A stretch of DNA of 64,000 nt, taken from positions 3,596,001-3,660,000 of the forward strand of contig NC_052395.1 in assembly GCF_009389715.1 (NCBI RefSeq), in the 5' to 3' direction. The stretch's first letter is position 1; the number at the start of each line of letters is the position of its first letter. The stretch is from Phoenix dactylifera. Taxonomy: Eukaryota > Streptophyta > Magnoliopsida > Arecales > Arecaceae. Below are positions 1-11,654 of the stretch, one piece after another. The notes beneath the pieces are model-generated. The model was not told the DNA's origin. It saw only the letters and a list, made by a program, of their open reading frames with translations, and ran no database searches. The position numbers and the translations under genes were made by a program.

Positions 1-1965
1 GAGGTGTGGCGGGTGCTGGAGAAACTGCACATCATATGTTGCCATAAATGCACGATAAGCACATAAAGATCAGTCACGGAATTAGTATGTTTATCATTTC
101 AACATTCTTCACTAAGAAGAGTACTTTTTGGATGTGCATGCTTTATAGGGGATGAATGTCTAGGCGGTGGAGGTGGTAATGAATGGAAAGGTTGAAGCTG
201 TGGTGCTCGTGGCTTTCCTGAGGCAGATGTCGAAGGAGAAAGTACAGGAGATTGAACAGGCCCTGTAGGAATGAGCATGATCAAAAACCAATAACAAGTA
301 GTATTATAAGGAAGGAGAAACATGTATTAGAATAAGAGTAGCAATTAGATGCACTTTAGTGGAAATTTATTTTGAGTAGATGGTAACATTATTGATGGGG
401 AAGGTGTAAGTCTATATGTTATTTAGTAAGGTTACAACCTTGAATATAGGGTAGTGGAGCATGATGCTCTCGATTATGCTTTGGGAGTACTGCTGGAGGA
501 TTTGAAGAAGCTGGAAAAAACACCTGCCTGTTATTAAAACTCAATGAGGGGTCAATATAATATTTTCAAGTATATTATTCCTACCTGGATTACGGGATTG
601 TGGAGGAGCAGATGAAGGGCTTCCGGTTCTTTGCCTACCTATCGGCTGGCGAAATGAAACTACAGGTGCTGGTGCAGGGCTGCGAAATATTCTTTGTATT
701 GGAGGTTGGGGATGTGAAGCGAAAGGAGAATGTACTGAATATGAGGGTCTACCAGCCTCATGTGGAGCAGGGCTTATAACAGGAAAAGAGCCTGTAGAAA
801 AGAATAGACATTGGATTAGTGTTTATAATTTCCCATTCAAACATTTTTCATGGAGAATATAAGTACCTTTTGTGTGCGAATAATTTTTGGGGATTAAAGG
901 ACTGGATATATCTTTTGGTGGTGCAGGAACTGGCATGCCATATCTCCCATAGTTGGCAGGAGGTGTCGCGGGTGCTGGAGAAACAGCAGGCTCTGCACAT
1001 CATATGTTGCCATAAATGCACTATAAGCACATAAAGATCAGTCACGGAATTGGTATGTTTATCATTTCAACATTTGTCACTAAGAAGAATACTTTTTGGA
1101 TGTGCATGGTTTTTAGGGGATGAATGTCTAGGCGGTGGAGGTGGTAATGAATGGAAAGGTTGAAGTTGTGGTGCCCGTGGCTTTCCTGAGGTAGATGCCA
1201 AAGGAGAAAGTACAGGAGATTGGACAGGCCCTGTAGGAATGAGCATGATCAAAAACCAATAACAAGTAGTATTATAAGAAAGGAGAAACATGTATTAGAA
1301 TAAGAGTAGCAATCAGATGCACTTAAGTATAAATTTATTTTGAGTAGATGGGTACATTATTGACAGGAAAGGTGTTAGTCTATATGTTATTTAATAAGGT
1401 TACAACCTTGGATATAGGGTAGTGGAGCATGATGCTCTCTATTATGCTTTGGGAGTACTGCTGGAGGATTTGAAGAAGCTGGAAAAAACACCTGTCTCTT
1501 ATTAAAACTCAATGAGGGATCAATATAACATTTTCAGGTATATTATTCCAACCTGGATTACGGGATTGTGGAGAAGGAGCAGATGCAGGGCTTCCGGTTC
1601 TTTGCCTAGTTGTCAGCTGGCGAAATGAAACTACAGGTGCTGGTGCAGTGCTGTGAAATATTCTTTGCACTGGAGGTTGGGGATGTGAAGCGAAAGGAGA
1701 ATCTATTGAATATGAGGGTCTACCAGCCTCATGTGGAGCAGGGCTTATAACAGGAAAAGAGCCTGTAGAAAAGATTAGACATTGGATTAGTATTTATAAC
1801 TTCTCATTCAAACATTTTCATGGAGGATATAAGTACCATTTTTGTGCGAATAATTTTGGGGGGATAAAGGGCTGGATATATCTTTTGGCGGTACAGGAAC
1901 TGGCATGCCATATCTCCCATAGTTAGCAGGAGGTGTGGTGGGTGCTGGAGAAACAGCAGGCCCTG
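1..1965 (-). repeat. Tandem duplication of a four-exon module (~970 bp)
   Basis: Two near-identical copies lie head to tail. Exons 1837-1962, 1553-1762, 1407-1478 and 1093-1230 match 867-992, 585-791, 439-510 and 125-262 at offsets of 968-971 bp, introns included. A third copy begins at the left edge (exon starting at 24) with a 9-base deletion next to its splice acceptor. Each module adds about 181 residues and is phase 1 at both ends. Confidence 0.9.
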
Positions 1966-4900
1966 CACATCATATGTTGCCATAAATGCACTATCAGCGT
2001 GTAAAGATCAATCACAGAATCAGTATGTTTATCATTTCAACATTCTTCACTAAGGAGAAAAGTACTTTTTGGATGTGAATAGTTTACAGGGGACAAATGT
2101 CTAGAAAATTCCTTTGGAGGTGCAGCAACCGGCATGCCATGCCCATTCTGAGGGGTTCCAGGAGAAGTAATTGATGTAGGAGAAATAGTAGACACTGAAC
2201 ATCATAGAATGTGCACGATCAATACATAAAAGATCCATCATGACAGTGGTCCTCTTCTTCTGACATCTTGTTTTTCACTGAGAAGAAGAATACCTTTGGG
2301 GAGTGAATGATTTACAGGGGACAAATGGCTGGATGATTCTGTTGACGGTGCAGCAACTGGCCTGTCATACCTATTCCCACGGTTGGCTGGAGAAGTGATT
2401 GATGTTGGAGAAATAGTAGGCCCTGCACGAGAAGTGATTGATGTTGGAGAAATAGTAGGCCCTGCACATCATATTTTGCCATAAGTGCAAAATGAATCTA
2501 AAGAACATCAGTCATGGACTTTGTCTGTTTCACTCTCATTCCAATATCTTTCACTAAAGGGAAGAATGAATACCTTTTGGATGTGAATAATTTACGGGAG
2601 ATAAATGGCTGGATGATTCTGTTGGAGTTGCAGCAACTGGCATGCCATGCCTGTTCTCATGGTTGGCCGGAGAAGTGATTGAAGTCGGAGAAATGGCAGG
2701 CCCTGTACATCATAAATCGCCACAAATGCGCAATGAATGTAAGGAAGATAAGTCATGGGCCTAGTCTGTTTAATTTTCTCATTCCAATATGTTTCACTAA
2801 AAAGAAGAAGGAATACCTTTTGGATGTGAATAGTTTACAGGGTATAAATTGCTGGATGAATCTGTTGGAGGTACAGCAACCGGCATGCGATACCTATTTC
2901 CATGATTAGCAGGAGAAGTGATTGATGTTGGAGAAACAGCAGGCACTGGACATCATATATTGCCGCAAATGAATATAGAGAAGATCAGTCATGGATTTAG
3001 TCTGTTTAGCTATCTCATTCCAGTATCTTTCGCTAAAAAGAAGAATGGATACCTTTTGTATGTGAATAAGTTAGAGGGGATAAATGCCTAGTTGATTCCT
3101 TTGGGGTGTAGCAACTGGCATGCTGTATCCATGCCCATGGATGGTAGGAAAAGTAATTGATGTTGGAGAAACAGCAGGTCCTACACAAAATATATTGCCA
3201 CAAATGCATGATCAACTTCAAAAAGACCAGACTTGGAATTAGTCACTTATATTTCAGATCCAGTATTTTTCTGCTAAGGAGAAAAATACCTTCAGGGAAT
3301 GGATATGGCACATCATTTGCTGGTGTCAAATGATTGGATAATTCCTTTGGTGGTGCAGCAGTAGGTGTGCCATATCCATTCCCATGAATGACAGGAAAAG
3401 AAATTGATTTGGGAGGAACATCTTGCCCTGCACATCATTCGTCACCATAAATGCATGATCAACTAAACTTAAAAGAACTATAAGCCACGTAACAGTCCAA
3501 GTTAACATGATACATTAAGCAAGAAATCCTGAAGGACCACTGAGATGCCAACAGAACATAGGTCATCTGGCTGGCTGGTTGGCTGGGAGGAGGAGGAGGA
3601 AGAAGAGAGTGTAAAACAGCTAAAATGCTTACACTTGAAATTTGTAGTAGGAGGATAGTAGGTGATTCAAGTGGAAATTTTCTTGGAGATAGTGAAACTT
3701 GTGCAGTAACATATATATCAGATTCATAAAAAATTGTCATTCATTGGCAACCAAGTGAATGTGTTATTAATTAGCCTTACCTTGTGTATGTGGTACTGGA
3801 ACTGGAGAATTACTATTGGTTGCTTTTTCATGAACCCCAGCCTCAGGCACTCCCATTCCAGCATGTGATAGTGGAGGGCTCATATAGGATGGAGAAGGAT
3901 CATGATCTGTAGAATGTAATTAAAAATCTGAATTCACTAATTCCGAGAACATTGTGGGAATAATTTATTGATGGAAATTTACCTTCCCAAACCGAAAAAG
4001 TTGGTGATATACCTTGTATAGATGGAGATATTATTACTGGTCCGTGTTTCGTAGTTACATGTTCAGGTGGAGCACTAGGCTGCATGAATGGTATCACTGC
4101 TGGGGTGGAAGGTGGTAAAACCTCAGGCGAAGGTGGCAAAACCTCAGGCTTAGGTGGCATTATCACTGGGGGATGCAAGACAGCTCCTAGTATATAAGAT
4201 TAACAGTTTAGCAAATTGTTTCAAGGAGAAACTCAATACATGATGAGTACAACAAGGCTACCTTCAGGGACCATTATTTGACTATGTGCATATTCACTTT
4301 GTGATTTTGGAAGATATGCAGGAGTAGGTCCTTTCTCTTTGACATGTACAAGTGCAGGCGATATGTCTGAAGGGAATAGATGAAACCCAGCATGAGAACA
4401 AAAGCACTTATATCCAATGTTATTATGTGGGAACTCAAATCAACTCAATCATAAATTTTAACCTGTACTTGGTGGTTCAAGCTGTGAAGGAATGGATGGA
4501 GCCAGCATGCTTGAGAGCTGAAGCTTCGTGTCCATGTCATTGGGTGGAGGCCCAGATGTTGCTGATAGCAGTGTTCTGTGAGCCCATGGATGTACATGTG
4601 ATGGTTTTGGTAGTTGCTGTACAAAATTTGAAATTGGACCTATAAAAGAAGTGTTAGTGTAAGCTCATAGCCATGCCGTGAAGGTAGACTAAAGTGTACT
4701 TCTAAACAATACAAATCAGACATATAGAGCCAACCATTTCCCATAATGTCACATGAAGTTGTTGTTAGAGCACTCACAGGGGAAACAGATCATATGCTAC
4801 TCAAATATGCATGTCATTGTAATTCTGAACAATGTTCGGAATACAATAAATGGTTAATCCACATTAGATGCAACTGCTACTAATTTAAGAAAAATTTGGT

Positions 4901-7900
4901 ATTCATCTATATGATAAATTTTAAGTATCCAAAGATAGGATCACTGACCAGAACCACTTTAGATTTCTTTTATTTTTCTTCACCCTGGTTTTTGTTTTCT
5001 TTTTCTTTGTTTTTGGTGGGGGGACAGGTGGGAGCTTCAGTAGCTCTAATTATTGAAGCAGCAACTTAGCGAAGATGAAAGATAAACATATGCAGACTAA
5101 GAGCTTTCGTTTCCATATTAAATCAAAAGACCAAGAATTTCTAAAATATAGCTCCTAGTTCTCCATAGTCTTTTTTCTCTATCTTTATCTTTCATCTTTT
5201 TTTAAAATTTATTTTCGATATGTGGTTTCACTTATTTATCTCATCATCTCATCACCTCGAAATGTGCATTTAGCATAACAGTAAGTAAGTTGGTGTGATT
5301 TAAAATATCAACTTAATTTTAGCATATTCATGCTGTAGTCATAAATTTCAATGAATAATAACTAAAAGTGATGCTATCCACTCTAGGAAGGAAAATAATA
5401 AATAAAAAGGTCTCATAGTATCAAAGAAATTAAAGGTCTATGCTTTGAAGTTTTAAATTCCATCGCTTGCTGCTTGCTTCTATTTGCCCTCACATAGGCA
5501 TCTCTCTCTAAGGGATATATGTGTATTAAAGGATGCAGAGATATGAAAGCATTAGAAAAGTCACATACACAGCCAATTGAAAAAGGCCACTATTAGCACG
5601 ATGTTAGCTTCTTCTCCAGATACAGACATATCTCCATAAAAACTTGTTGTCTATTGTCAGAATTAACAACTAAAAAGAAATCCTTGATAAAGCAGAGCAT
5701 AACACAAACTGCAGGACATTCTGTTAAAATAACTGACATTATATAGCAAAATTTGCAGCATGTTCTCAATACATCTAGTCATTAAAGTTCTGCATTAAGC
5801 CTATTAATTAAAGTGACAGAAAATTGAAAGACAGCGAAGATATTTTGCTTCCAATTTAAAGTGTAATGAGATAACTGTGTGATGTGGTGAGGAATGCTAG
5901 ATCTACTAGATCTACATTTTCTTGTGAAGTTGGAAGCCTAGACAAGGTGTGTACGCAACTAATTCACTTTGTAAGGGGACCTTGCATAATAGCTCATATA
6001 ACTTGCCAACACTTGGTGCATGCAACATATAGTAATGGGCTATATGTTTTTTAACATCCCATGTAGAATATATTTATCTGCACAACCACGTAGATATAGT
6101 GAACCAGGTAATCCAATTGACTGTGGAACAATGATTTCATTTCTTTTCATATAGTCTGGAGATTAACCGTTGCATAGCATATAAGAGCATTCTTCTTTTA
6201 ATGGTAATAGAGGAGTTGGATTTATCTAGTGAAACCAAGAACATTAATCATATCCATGAAGAAAGGGTTGGTATGTAAATGAAACATTCGTAAGATCTTT
6301 GCTGGTCAAAGACCTCATACAACATCTTATCTGTCATAAAGATCGTTTCTCTACCCATTTGACCTTTGCAACTCCTCTGCTGCCTTCCCCAAACACCATG
6401 ACAAACGATCAACCAAGTCATATATTTTTTCTGGATATATCAGATTATAACTTTCGATGATAAAAGCATCATCTAAGCATAGTTTTCTTGATGGAAAGGA
6501 TGGGCCATCTAGAGCAAGTCTGGATAAAGTGAATGCAGTTCAATGAGGTTTAGGATTAAATCTAGAAAATTTGAAACAGTTTCTTCCAAAAACAAAGCTT
6601 GCAGATGAATTGTCTTAAAATCGTGTAGATGTCTTGACAATTTTAATAACATGTTCTCTAAGAGTCTAAGAACTATCTAAAGAAAAATGTTTTCTGCTCT
6701 TTCAAACTATATGAGAAACTCAAATCACATAACTACCTCCTTTCTTTGCCTATATAAATTCGAATAAAAAATCATCAAGAAAAGTTCCCTTAGCTCTAAC
6801 CTGAGTTTTACAATCCATCACTTCCTCAACTCCAAATTAGAAAGGGAGGTAGCAGCAAGAAAAAGAAGAGTGAAAAACCCTCACAATTAAGTTATATCAC
6901 ATTCGCGCAATGTTTTTTTTCCCAAAAAGAAAAACATGACCCTGTCCAGTATTTCATCTAGAGTGAGCAAAGAAAGATATTATCACATATGCCATTCTTG
7001 ATATTAAGAATTTCACTTTGTTTACCAAAAACAATTTTAGTATCATTTTTTTATGGTCAGAGAAGGAGCTTTCACGCAAAAGAACAAAATGGAGCTTGCA
7101 AACACCAAGAAGAACAAAATCTAAAATGGTAATAAGAGACCATTTGCCACGAAGTTTTTCACTTGAAATGGTTAATGATCAACCTATTCTAACTCAGGTA
7201 CCTATCTTACCTTCCTCGAAGAATCAATGCTGGAAAAAAAAAACAACAAAAAGTGACCTATATAGGGAATATTTTTGCACCATACCACATGAAAAACGTC
7301 ATGGAATATAAGAAATGTATGAAAGTATAGAAGAAAGATCAGATGGCAAAAGCATCATTAAGCATACTTCTCTTGATGGAAAAAATGGGCCCTTTAGAGC
7401 AAGTCTGGATACTAGGTGAATGCAATTCAATGAAATTTAGGATTAAATCTAGAAAATTTGAACCATTTTCTTCTGAAAACAAAGCTTTCAGAATAATTGT
7501 CTCAAATTTCTGTAGATGTCTTGATGACTTTAATAACATGTTCTCTTCGAATAAAAGAACATTCTAAAGCAAATAGTTTTTTGTTGCTTCTTCTAATTTT
7601 TTTTTGCCCGCATAGATTCGAATCAAAAATCATCAAGAAACTCTCTCTAAGCCGTAACCTGAACTTTACAAAACATCTGTCCCTTTCCCGGATTCAAATG
7701 AGAAAGGGAGATGGCAGCAAGACAAAAGAAGGAGGAAATCCTCCCAAGTTTTGCTTGTTTTCATAAATAATATCACAGGTAAAGCATTCAAAACATATAA
7801 TTTTCAAACACTTCTGCTATGAATTGTTTTACCTATCGATCCATGGATGACCAGAAGAACAACCACGACGCAGAGAACCCATGGGCGAGGAGTCTTTCGC

Positions 7901-7911
7901 CATCGCCCCAT
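1..7911 (-). CDS. Receptor-like kinase, proline-rich ectodomain half (ALE2-like); kinase off window
   Basis: This is the 5' half of a plasma-membrane receptor-like kinase gene. Exon 1 (7833-7911) encodes a basic start followed by a hydrophobic run (WVLCVVVVLLVI), a clear signal peptide. I then trace coding exons at 4469-4639, 4262-4366, 3983-4186, 3781-3906, 3635-3697, 3290-3427, 3053-3180, 2817-2945, 2574-2702, 2294-2461, 2066-2194, 1837-1962, 1553-1762, 1407-1478, 1093-1230, 867-992, 585-791, 439-510, 125-262 and one running off the edge from 24. All have GT-AG borders and all junctions are phase 1. The product is rich in Pro and Ser, with repeats of the type PAVSP...PVAAPPKE...HLSPVNYSH. 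There is no kinase or membrane segment in the window, so the ALE2-like name rests on the signal peptide, the ectodomain style and the CwfJ neighbour. A PERK or another proline-rich wall protein is possible. Exon 3053-3180 carries a frameshift. Confidence 0.66.
2066..3430 (-). repeat. Tandem array of single exon-intron units (~240-280 bp)
   Basis: Six related exons (3290-3427, 3053-3180, 2817-2945, 2574-2702, 2294-2422/2461, 2066-2194) follow each other with short introns of similar sequence. Most are 129 nt (43 codons). The shared intron-exon text around the donor recurs about every 240-280 bp, which shows amplification of a single exon-intron unit. The copies are more diverged than the four-exon module, so this array is older. 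Confidence 0.85.
6461..6890. repeat. Direct repeat, copy 1 (intronic)
   Basis: This segment is matched with moderate divergence by 7344-7748, about 880 bp away in the same orientation. Shared landmarks include GGGCC(A/C)T, AGAGCAAGTCTGGATA and AAATCATCAAGAAA in the same order. The repeat has no terminal inverted repeats that I can see; its nature is unknown. Confidence 0.7.
7344..7748. repeat. Direct repeat, copy 2 (intronic)
   Basis: Second copy of the 6461-6890 repeat, same orientation, with scattered small indels. It ends close to the first exon of the receptor-kinase gene. A local segmental duplication inside the intron is the simplest reading. Confidence 0.7.
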
Positions 7912-8290
7912 CCTACCGCTTCCCTCTCACTCATAACACAAACCCTAGATCGAATCGCTCAACAAAAGCTCCTCGTACCCACCTCTACGCCTTCCTCCAC
8001 TCCAAAAAACCCATATCAGATGAAACACAGAACCCGGAGAACCTAGAAAAGGACAGAGCCGAAGTACCCACCAGGAGTAAGATATGGGCAACGCCAAAGA
8101 CGACAGATTTAAGCAAAACCATGTCGGAAAGTAGCGATCTTGATATAAAAGAACAGCACGAGACAGCAGAGAAAACGATCAAACGTTTTTCAGAGGAAAT
8201 CCCCATGCCAAGAAAGGATGGCTTCCGTTGCCATGATGAACAAAAACCTAAAAAGATATCTCTTTAGAGAGAGAGAGAGAGAGAGATGCG
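7912..8290 (-). promoter_or_regulatory. 5' UTR / leader of the receptor-like kinase gene
   Basis: This is the stretch just upstream of the receptor-kinase start codon. On the minus strand it is pyrimidine rich and contains a CT repeat (8266-8286), common in plant leaders. It holds several short upstream ATGs with small reading frames, which could dampen translation. The transcription start is not visible; the extent is inferred. Confidence 0.35.
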
Positions 8291-9610
8291 CAGAGGACAG
8301 TATGGTATAGCTCCACCGCCAGTCTTTGGTGAATTGGAGGAAAAGGTTCTGAAGAGGAATAAAGAAAAACAAGCGCAAGGCCTTTAGACTTTGGCTGAGG
8401 GTTCCAAGCTGGCTTTCTTTAGTGGGGAGAGGCCAAATCCTACACCCTTCTCTCACACTAGATTCTTCATATCTATCTCAGTCTTCAACCAATAAAGGTG
8501 GATGTTTGGGTGGAGGAAAGGTCTTAAATCAAGATTCAAGGCTATCAGGTGGGCTTTATTAAATGGTGAGGGACCAACCTTTGCACCCTTTGGCTTCCAT
8601 TAGATTCTCAATTCCTTGCTCCCACTTCCCATCTTAAACTGTCATTATGGAGTGTGGGACTAAACTGGGGCTAGGGGAGATGGTTTGGGGTGGTCAGAAG
8701 AGGCAATGGTTTGTGGAATCATTAGCTGTTTGACAGGCTGATCTTGGAAGTTTAAGCTGTGGACTGCTCTTGGCTTTGTTTAATGAGGGCTTCTTGGTTG
8801 CTTGTGGTGGGGTGCAGTAGAAATTGCATTAGTTTAAGTGGATTCTCAGCTGATGTGCCAGTTTGCACCGTCTCTTGGGTAGATCATTGATGGACAGGCT
8901 GAAACAGATGGTTTGCAAGGACAAATTGTTCTTTTGTTTCATTTTATTTTGTTTTTTTTGGCAGCAAGGCAATTTGGCTCGATTAGGTCATGATGCACCT
9001 AATTTAACCATTGCACTTCTTTTGTATTTATCTCCTGACTCAAGTCACAAGTGGAATCAGGTAGAAGGCTTCATTTGTCATTCTTTTGAATACCTCGAAA
9101 TAATCAGATGATACTGTGCTTATGGATGTTGTTATCTATTGGCATCAAGATGTTCTAAAGTATGGCATTAGTTCTCTCTTTTTCAGCCTCTGAAAATCAG
9201 AATTTTCTGTTAGAAATTAGGGAAACAAACATATACAAGTGCATACAAAGATGAATATCAAGGCAATGAAGATGGTAGCAAAATGAATAAGTTGGTGATT
9301 GCTCATGAATTCTTCATCATTTTGTGGACTAATAACCAGATCATTCTGCTGATCAAACTTTTGATGGTAAGTAGAGAATATTATGTTAGTACTTGGAGTA
9401 CATGATGCAGGCTTTGACAGTCCCGCTACAGGACATCATTCAAGATCCTCCTTCCTCTCTCTAATAACACCCAACATTTTATGAAGAGGTTGTGTAGTCC
9501 CCATCGCATTTGACTAGCACCCAGAAAACTTCCACATTGGGACCACCACTCCAAGGAAAGATGAGCCAGAGAATCCAATGGCTAAAGCTAAAGCATGGCA
9601 AATGCCGGTA

Positions 9611-9748
9611 GAGAAATTATACCCTGCACCATGCGCACGACATCAGCAGTGCACCACATCAATGGTGCACCAGACGCATGATGCATGGGGTTCACATAAA
9701 CCAAACACGTGATTAACATGGTGCACCGCCATATGGTTATAATTTCTC
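9611..9748. mobile_element. Short MITE with GAGAAATTATA terminal inverted repeats
   Basis: The segment begins GAGAAATTATACC and ends, read on the other strand, GAGAAATTATAACC. Inside lie further copies of the palindrome GGTGCACC. At about 138 bp with no coding potential it fits a miniature inverted-repeat element. I see no clear target-site duplication, so the family is open. Confidence 0.5.
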
Positions 9749-11179
9749 GAATCCAATCAATAGGCACTTTCTGTTTGTTTGGCTGGTCAGAGAGGTGAAG
9801 CTAATTCAAAGCCATAGATACAGAGTCCAGCAAGCAATTGAAAGCTTCTGCAAGTGGGCTCGGCACTTAAAGTTTTGCCGGGCCCCGCACCAAGGCTAGT
9901 GGCCGGGGATGTGGTCTGAGTCAATTCAAACATCAGAGATCTCAATGGCATCCATGGTGGCATTGCGTGGATCCTTCAGATTGTGACTAGTACGACACAC
10001 TTGTCACAAAATTTATCCATTAGCTTTGATCTTATCTTAGAAGTAGCACCACTAAATCTCATGCTCTACACGTAACTCCTTAATCTGCCATCAAGTATCA
10101 GTGTAGTTAGATTTCCTTGGCAATGTTACCAAGAATTAGATGATATATGCTATCTATATATTAATTTGGATGCGGGTACTTTGATTTACTAGAAATTATT
10201 GTCTACACTAGCATGCATGGCCACATAGTGCATGCGGCATAGGCAATGATTTCTATAGATTTATAGTTGGGTCTTGAGATTGACATTTGATACTTGATGT
10301 CCTCCGAGTCAAGTTAGCATGTAAAAAATTGCTATCAATACTCCAATCTCTCTTTGGTGTCACTTTAGATGGATACATGAAACTTTTCATTGTGGGGTAT
10401 TACCCTGAGCTCCTTCATTGAGAGGAAAATGATGGATGGATAGGCCAGTCTTGCTGATCTATCAATGGTGAACTATTCTGGTTTTGTCTGAAGCGTGCAG
10501 AAGCCATCCAGTGTTATTTATATGTAAACATCAAGAAGGCCCCACACTGCATGTGATCCATGTTTCCTGCCAGGTACCACAGAACTAAGCATCCCTTTCG
10601 CACTTCATTCAATTGTCCAATAGTCACAGGGCACTGCCTCTTGACCCCACTGTGACTTTTTTTTATTATTATTTTTTTGGTTCATCATACAATGCGTATA
10701 CGAATATACTCAATAAAATCGGAGAATACAAACTCACAAAGTGTCCGAGACAGTTCCTCCTCTTTTAACTAGAAGGTATATTCTGAATAATTAGCCATGA
10801 AAGTAGTCACTCAGTCAATAATTCTGTTGGCCTCTCTAAATACACTGGACCTTCTTGATGAGGTTCTTTAAGCTGGCAAACAAAGACAAACGTGCCTCTC
10901 AAGCAATGAAGTCGGGGAGCCGGTGGGCCACCATAAGGGACTTCTTTGGCCTCTGCTTTTGCCCGAGGCTGGAAAAACGTTTAAGAAGAGCTTGCCTTTT
11001 GAGGAACTTCTCAGTAAATCGATTGCATTCTTGTGTGTATGTTGGGATGAAATGCATACATGTCACGATGTGTTAATGTGGTTACAAAAATGAATTATGT
11101 AATCATATAATTTTTCTAATAACAGTTATGGGAGCACCATTTTTTTTTTTTTTTTGGTTGGTTTGACCGAAGGGAGCAC

Positions 11180-11402
11180 CGTTTTTTTTTTTAATCAACC
11201 AAAATTGAGGAAAGGATGGGATCGAACCCAAATGATACCGACTATACCAACTCAATTAGTTGGCACCTTCATGACCACACAGTTGTCTTTGCTCATCTTT
11301 ATGGGAAGAGGGTGGGATTGAACCCAAATGCTACTACTGTCTATACCAACTCAATTAGTTGGCACCGTCGCGACCAAACAGTTGTCTTTGCTCATCTTTG
11401 CT
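11180..11402 (-). mobile_element. tRNA-derived SINE-like repeat, tandem head copies
   Basis: On the minus strand there are two copies (about 11315-11402 and 11217-11310) of a unit with an A-box-like CTAATTGAGTTGGTATAG and a B-box-like GGGTTCGATCCC at roughly tRNA-like spacing. The second is followed by a short unique tail and an A-run (T-run 11181-11192 on the plus strand). This is the layout of a tRNA-derived SINE with a duplicated head. It does not fold as an intact tRNA. Confidence 0.45.
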
Positions 11403-11586
11403 ATTATTACGTAACTAAGATACACATGCATCTCACTTAGCAACTTCAAATCATGGATTGCAACTTCAAATCATCATGTGAATATTATTATATCATCACA
11501 TGTGGCATAAAAATATATCTACTTATGTAACAATATCATAAAAATATAACCTAGAAACAACAAATCATAGTATGTGCACAACTACA

Positions 11587-11617
11587 CCACACACACATAC
11601 ACACACACACATACACA

Positions 11618-11651
<34 letters not shown>

Positions 11652-11654
11652 TAT
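11587..11654. repeat. CA/TA compound microsatellite
   Basis: Runs of CACACA, CATA and then TATATA follow each other without interruption. Simple-sequence repeat. Confidence 0.95.

Larger units (their letters stand above)
4640..7832 (-). other. Large first intron of the receptor-like kinase gene
   Basis: This 3.2-kb AT-rich stretch lies between the signal-peptide exon and the first proline-rich exon. It is bounded by GTAAAA on the exon 1 side and ...TTTATAG on the exon 2 side (minus strand). It holds no convincing coding exon. The short open frames in it, such as the one at 7018-7311 on the plus strand, look like chance. Confidence 0.55.

Noticed and set aside
7018-7311. 97-codon frame on the plus strand
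   Set aside because: No recognisable domain, low-complexity Lys/Ser content, and it lies in the first intron of the kinase gene on the opposite strand.
11217-11310. tRNA gene on the minus strand
   Set aside because: A- and B-box-like words are present, but the arms do not pair as a cloverleaf and the unit is tandemly repeated with an A-tail, which fits a SINE better.
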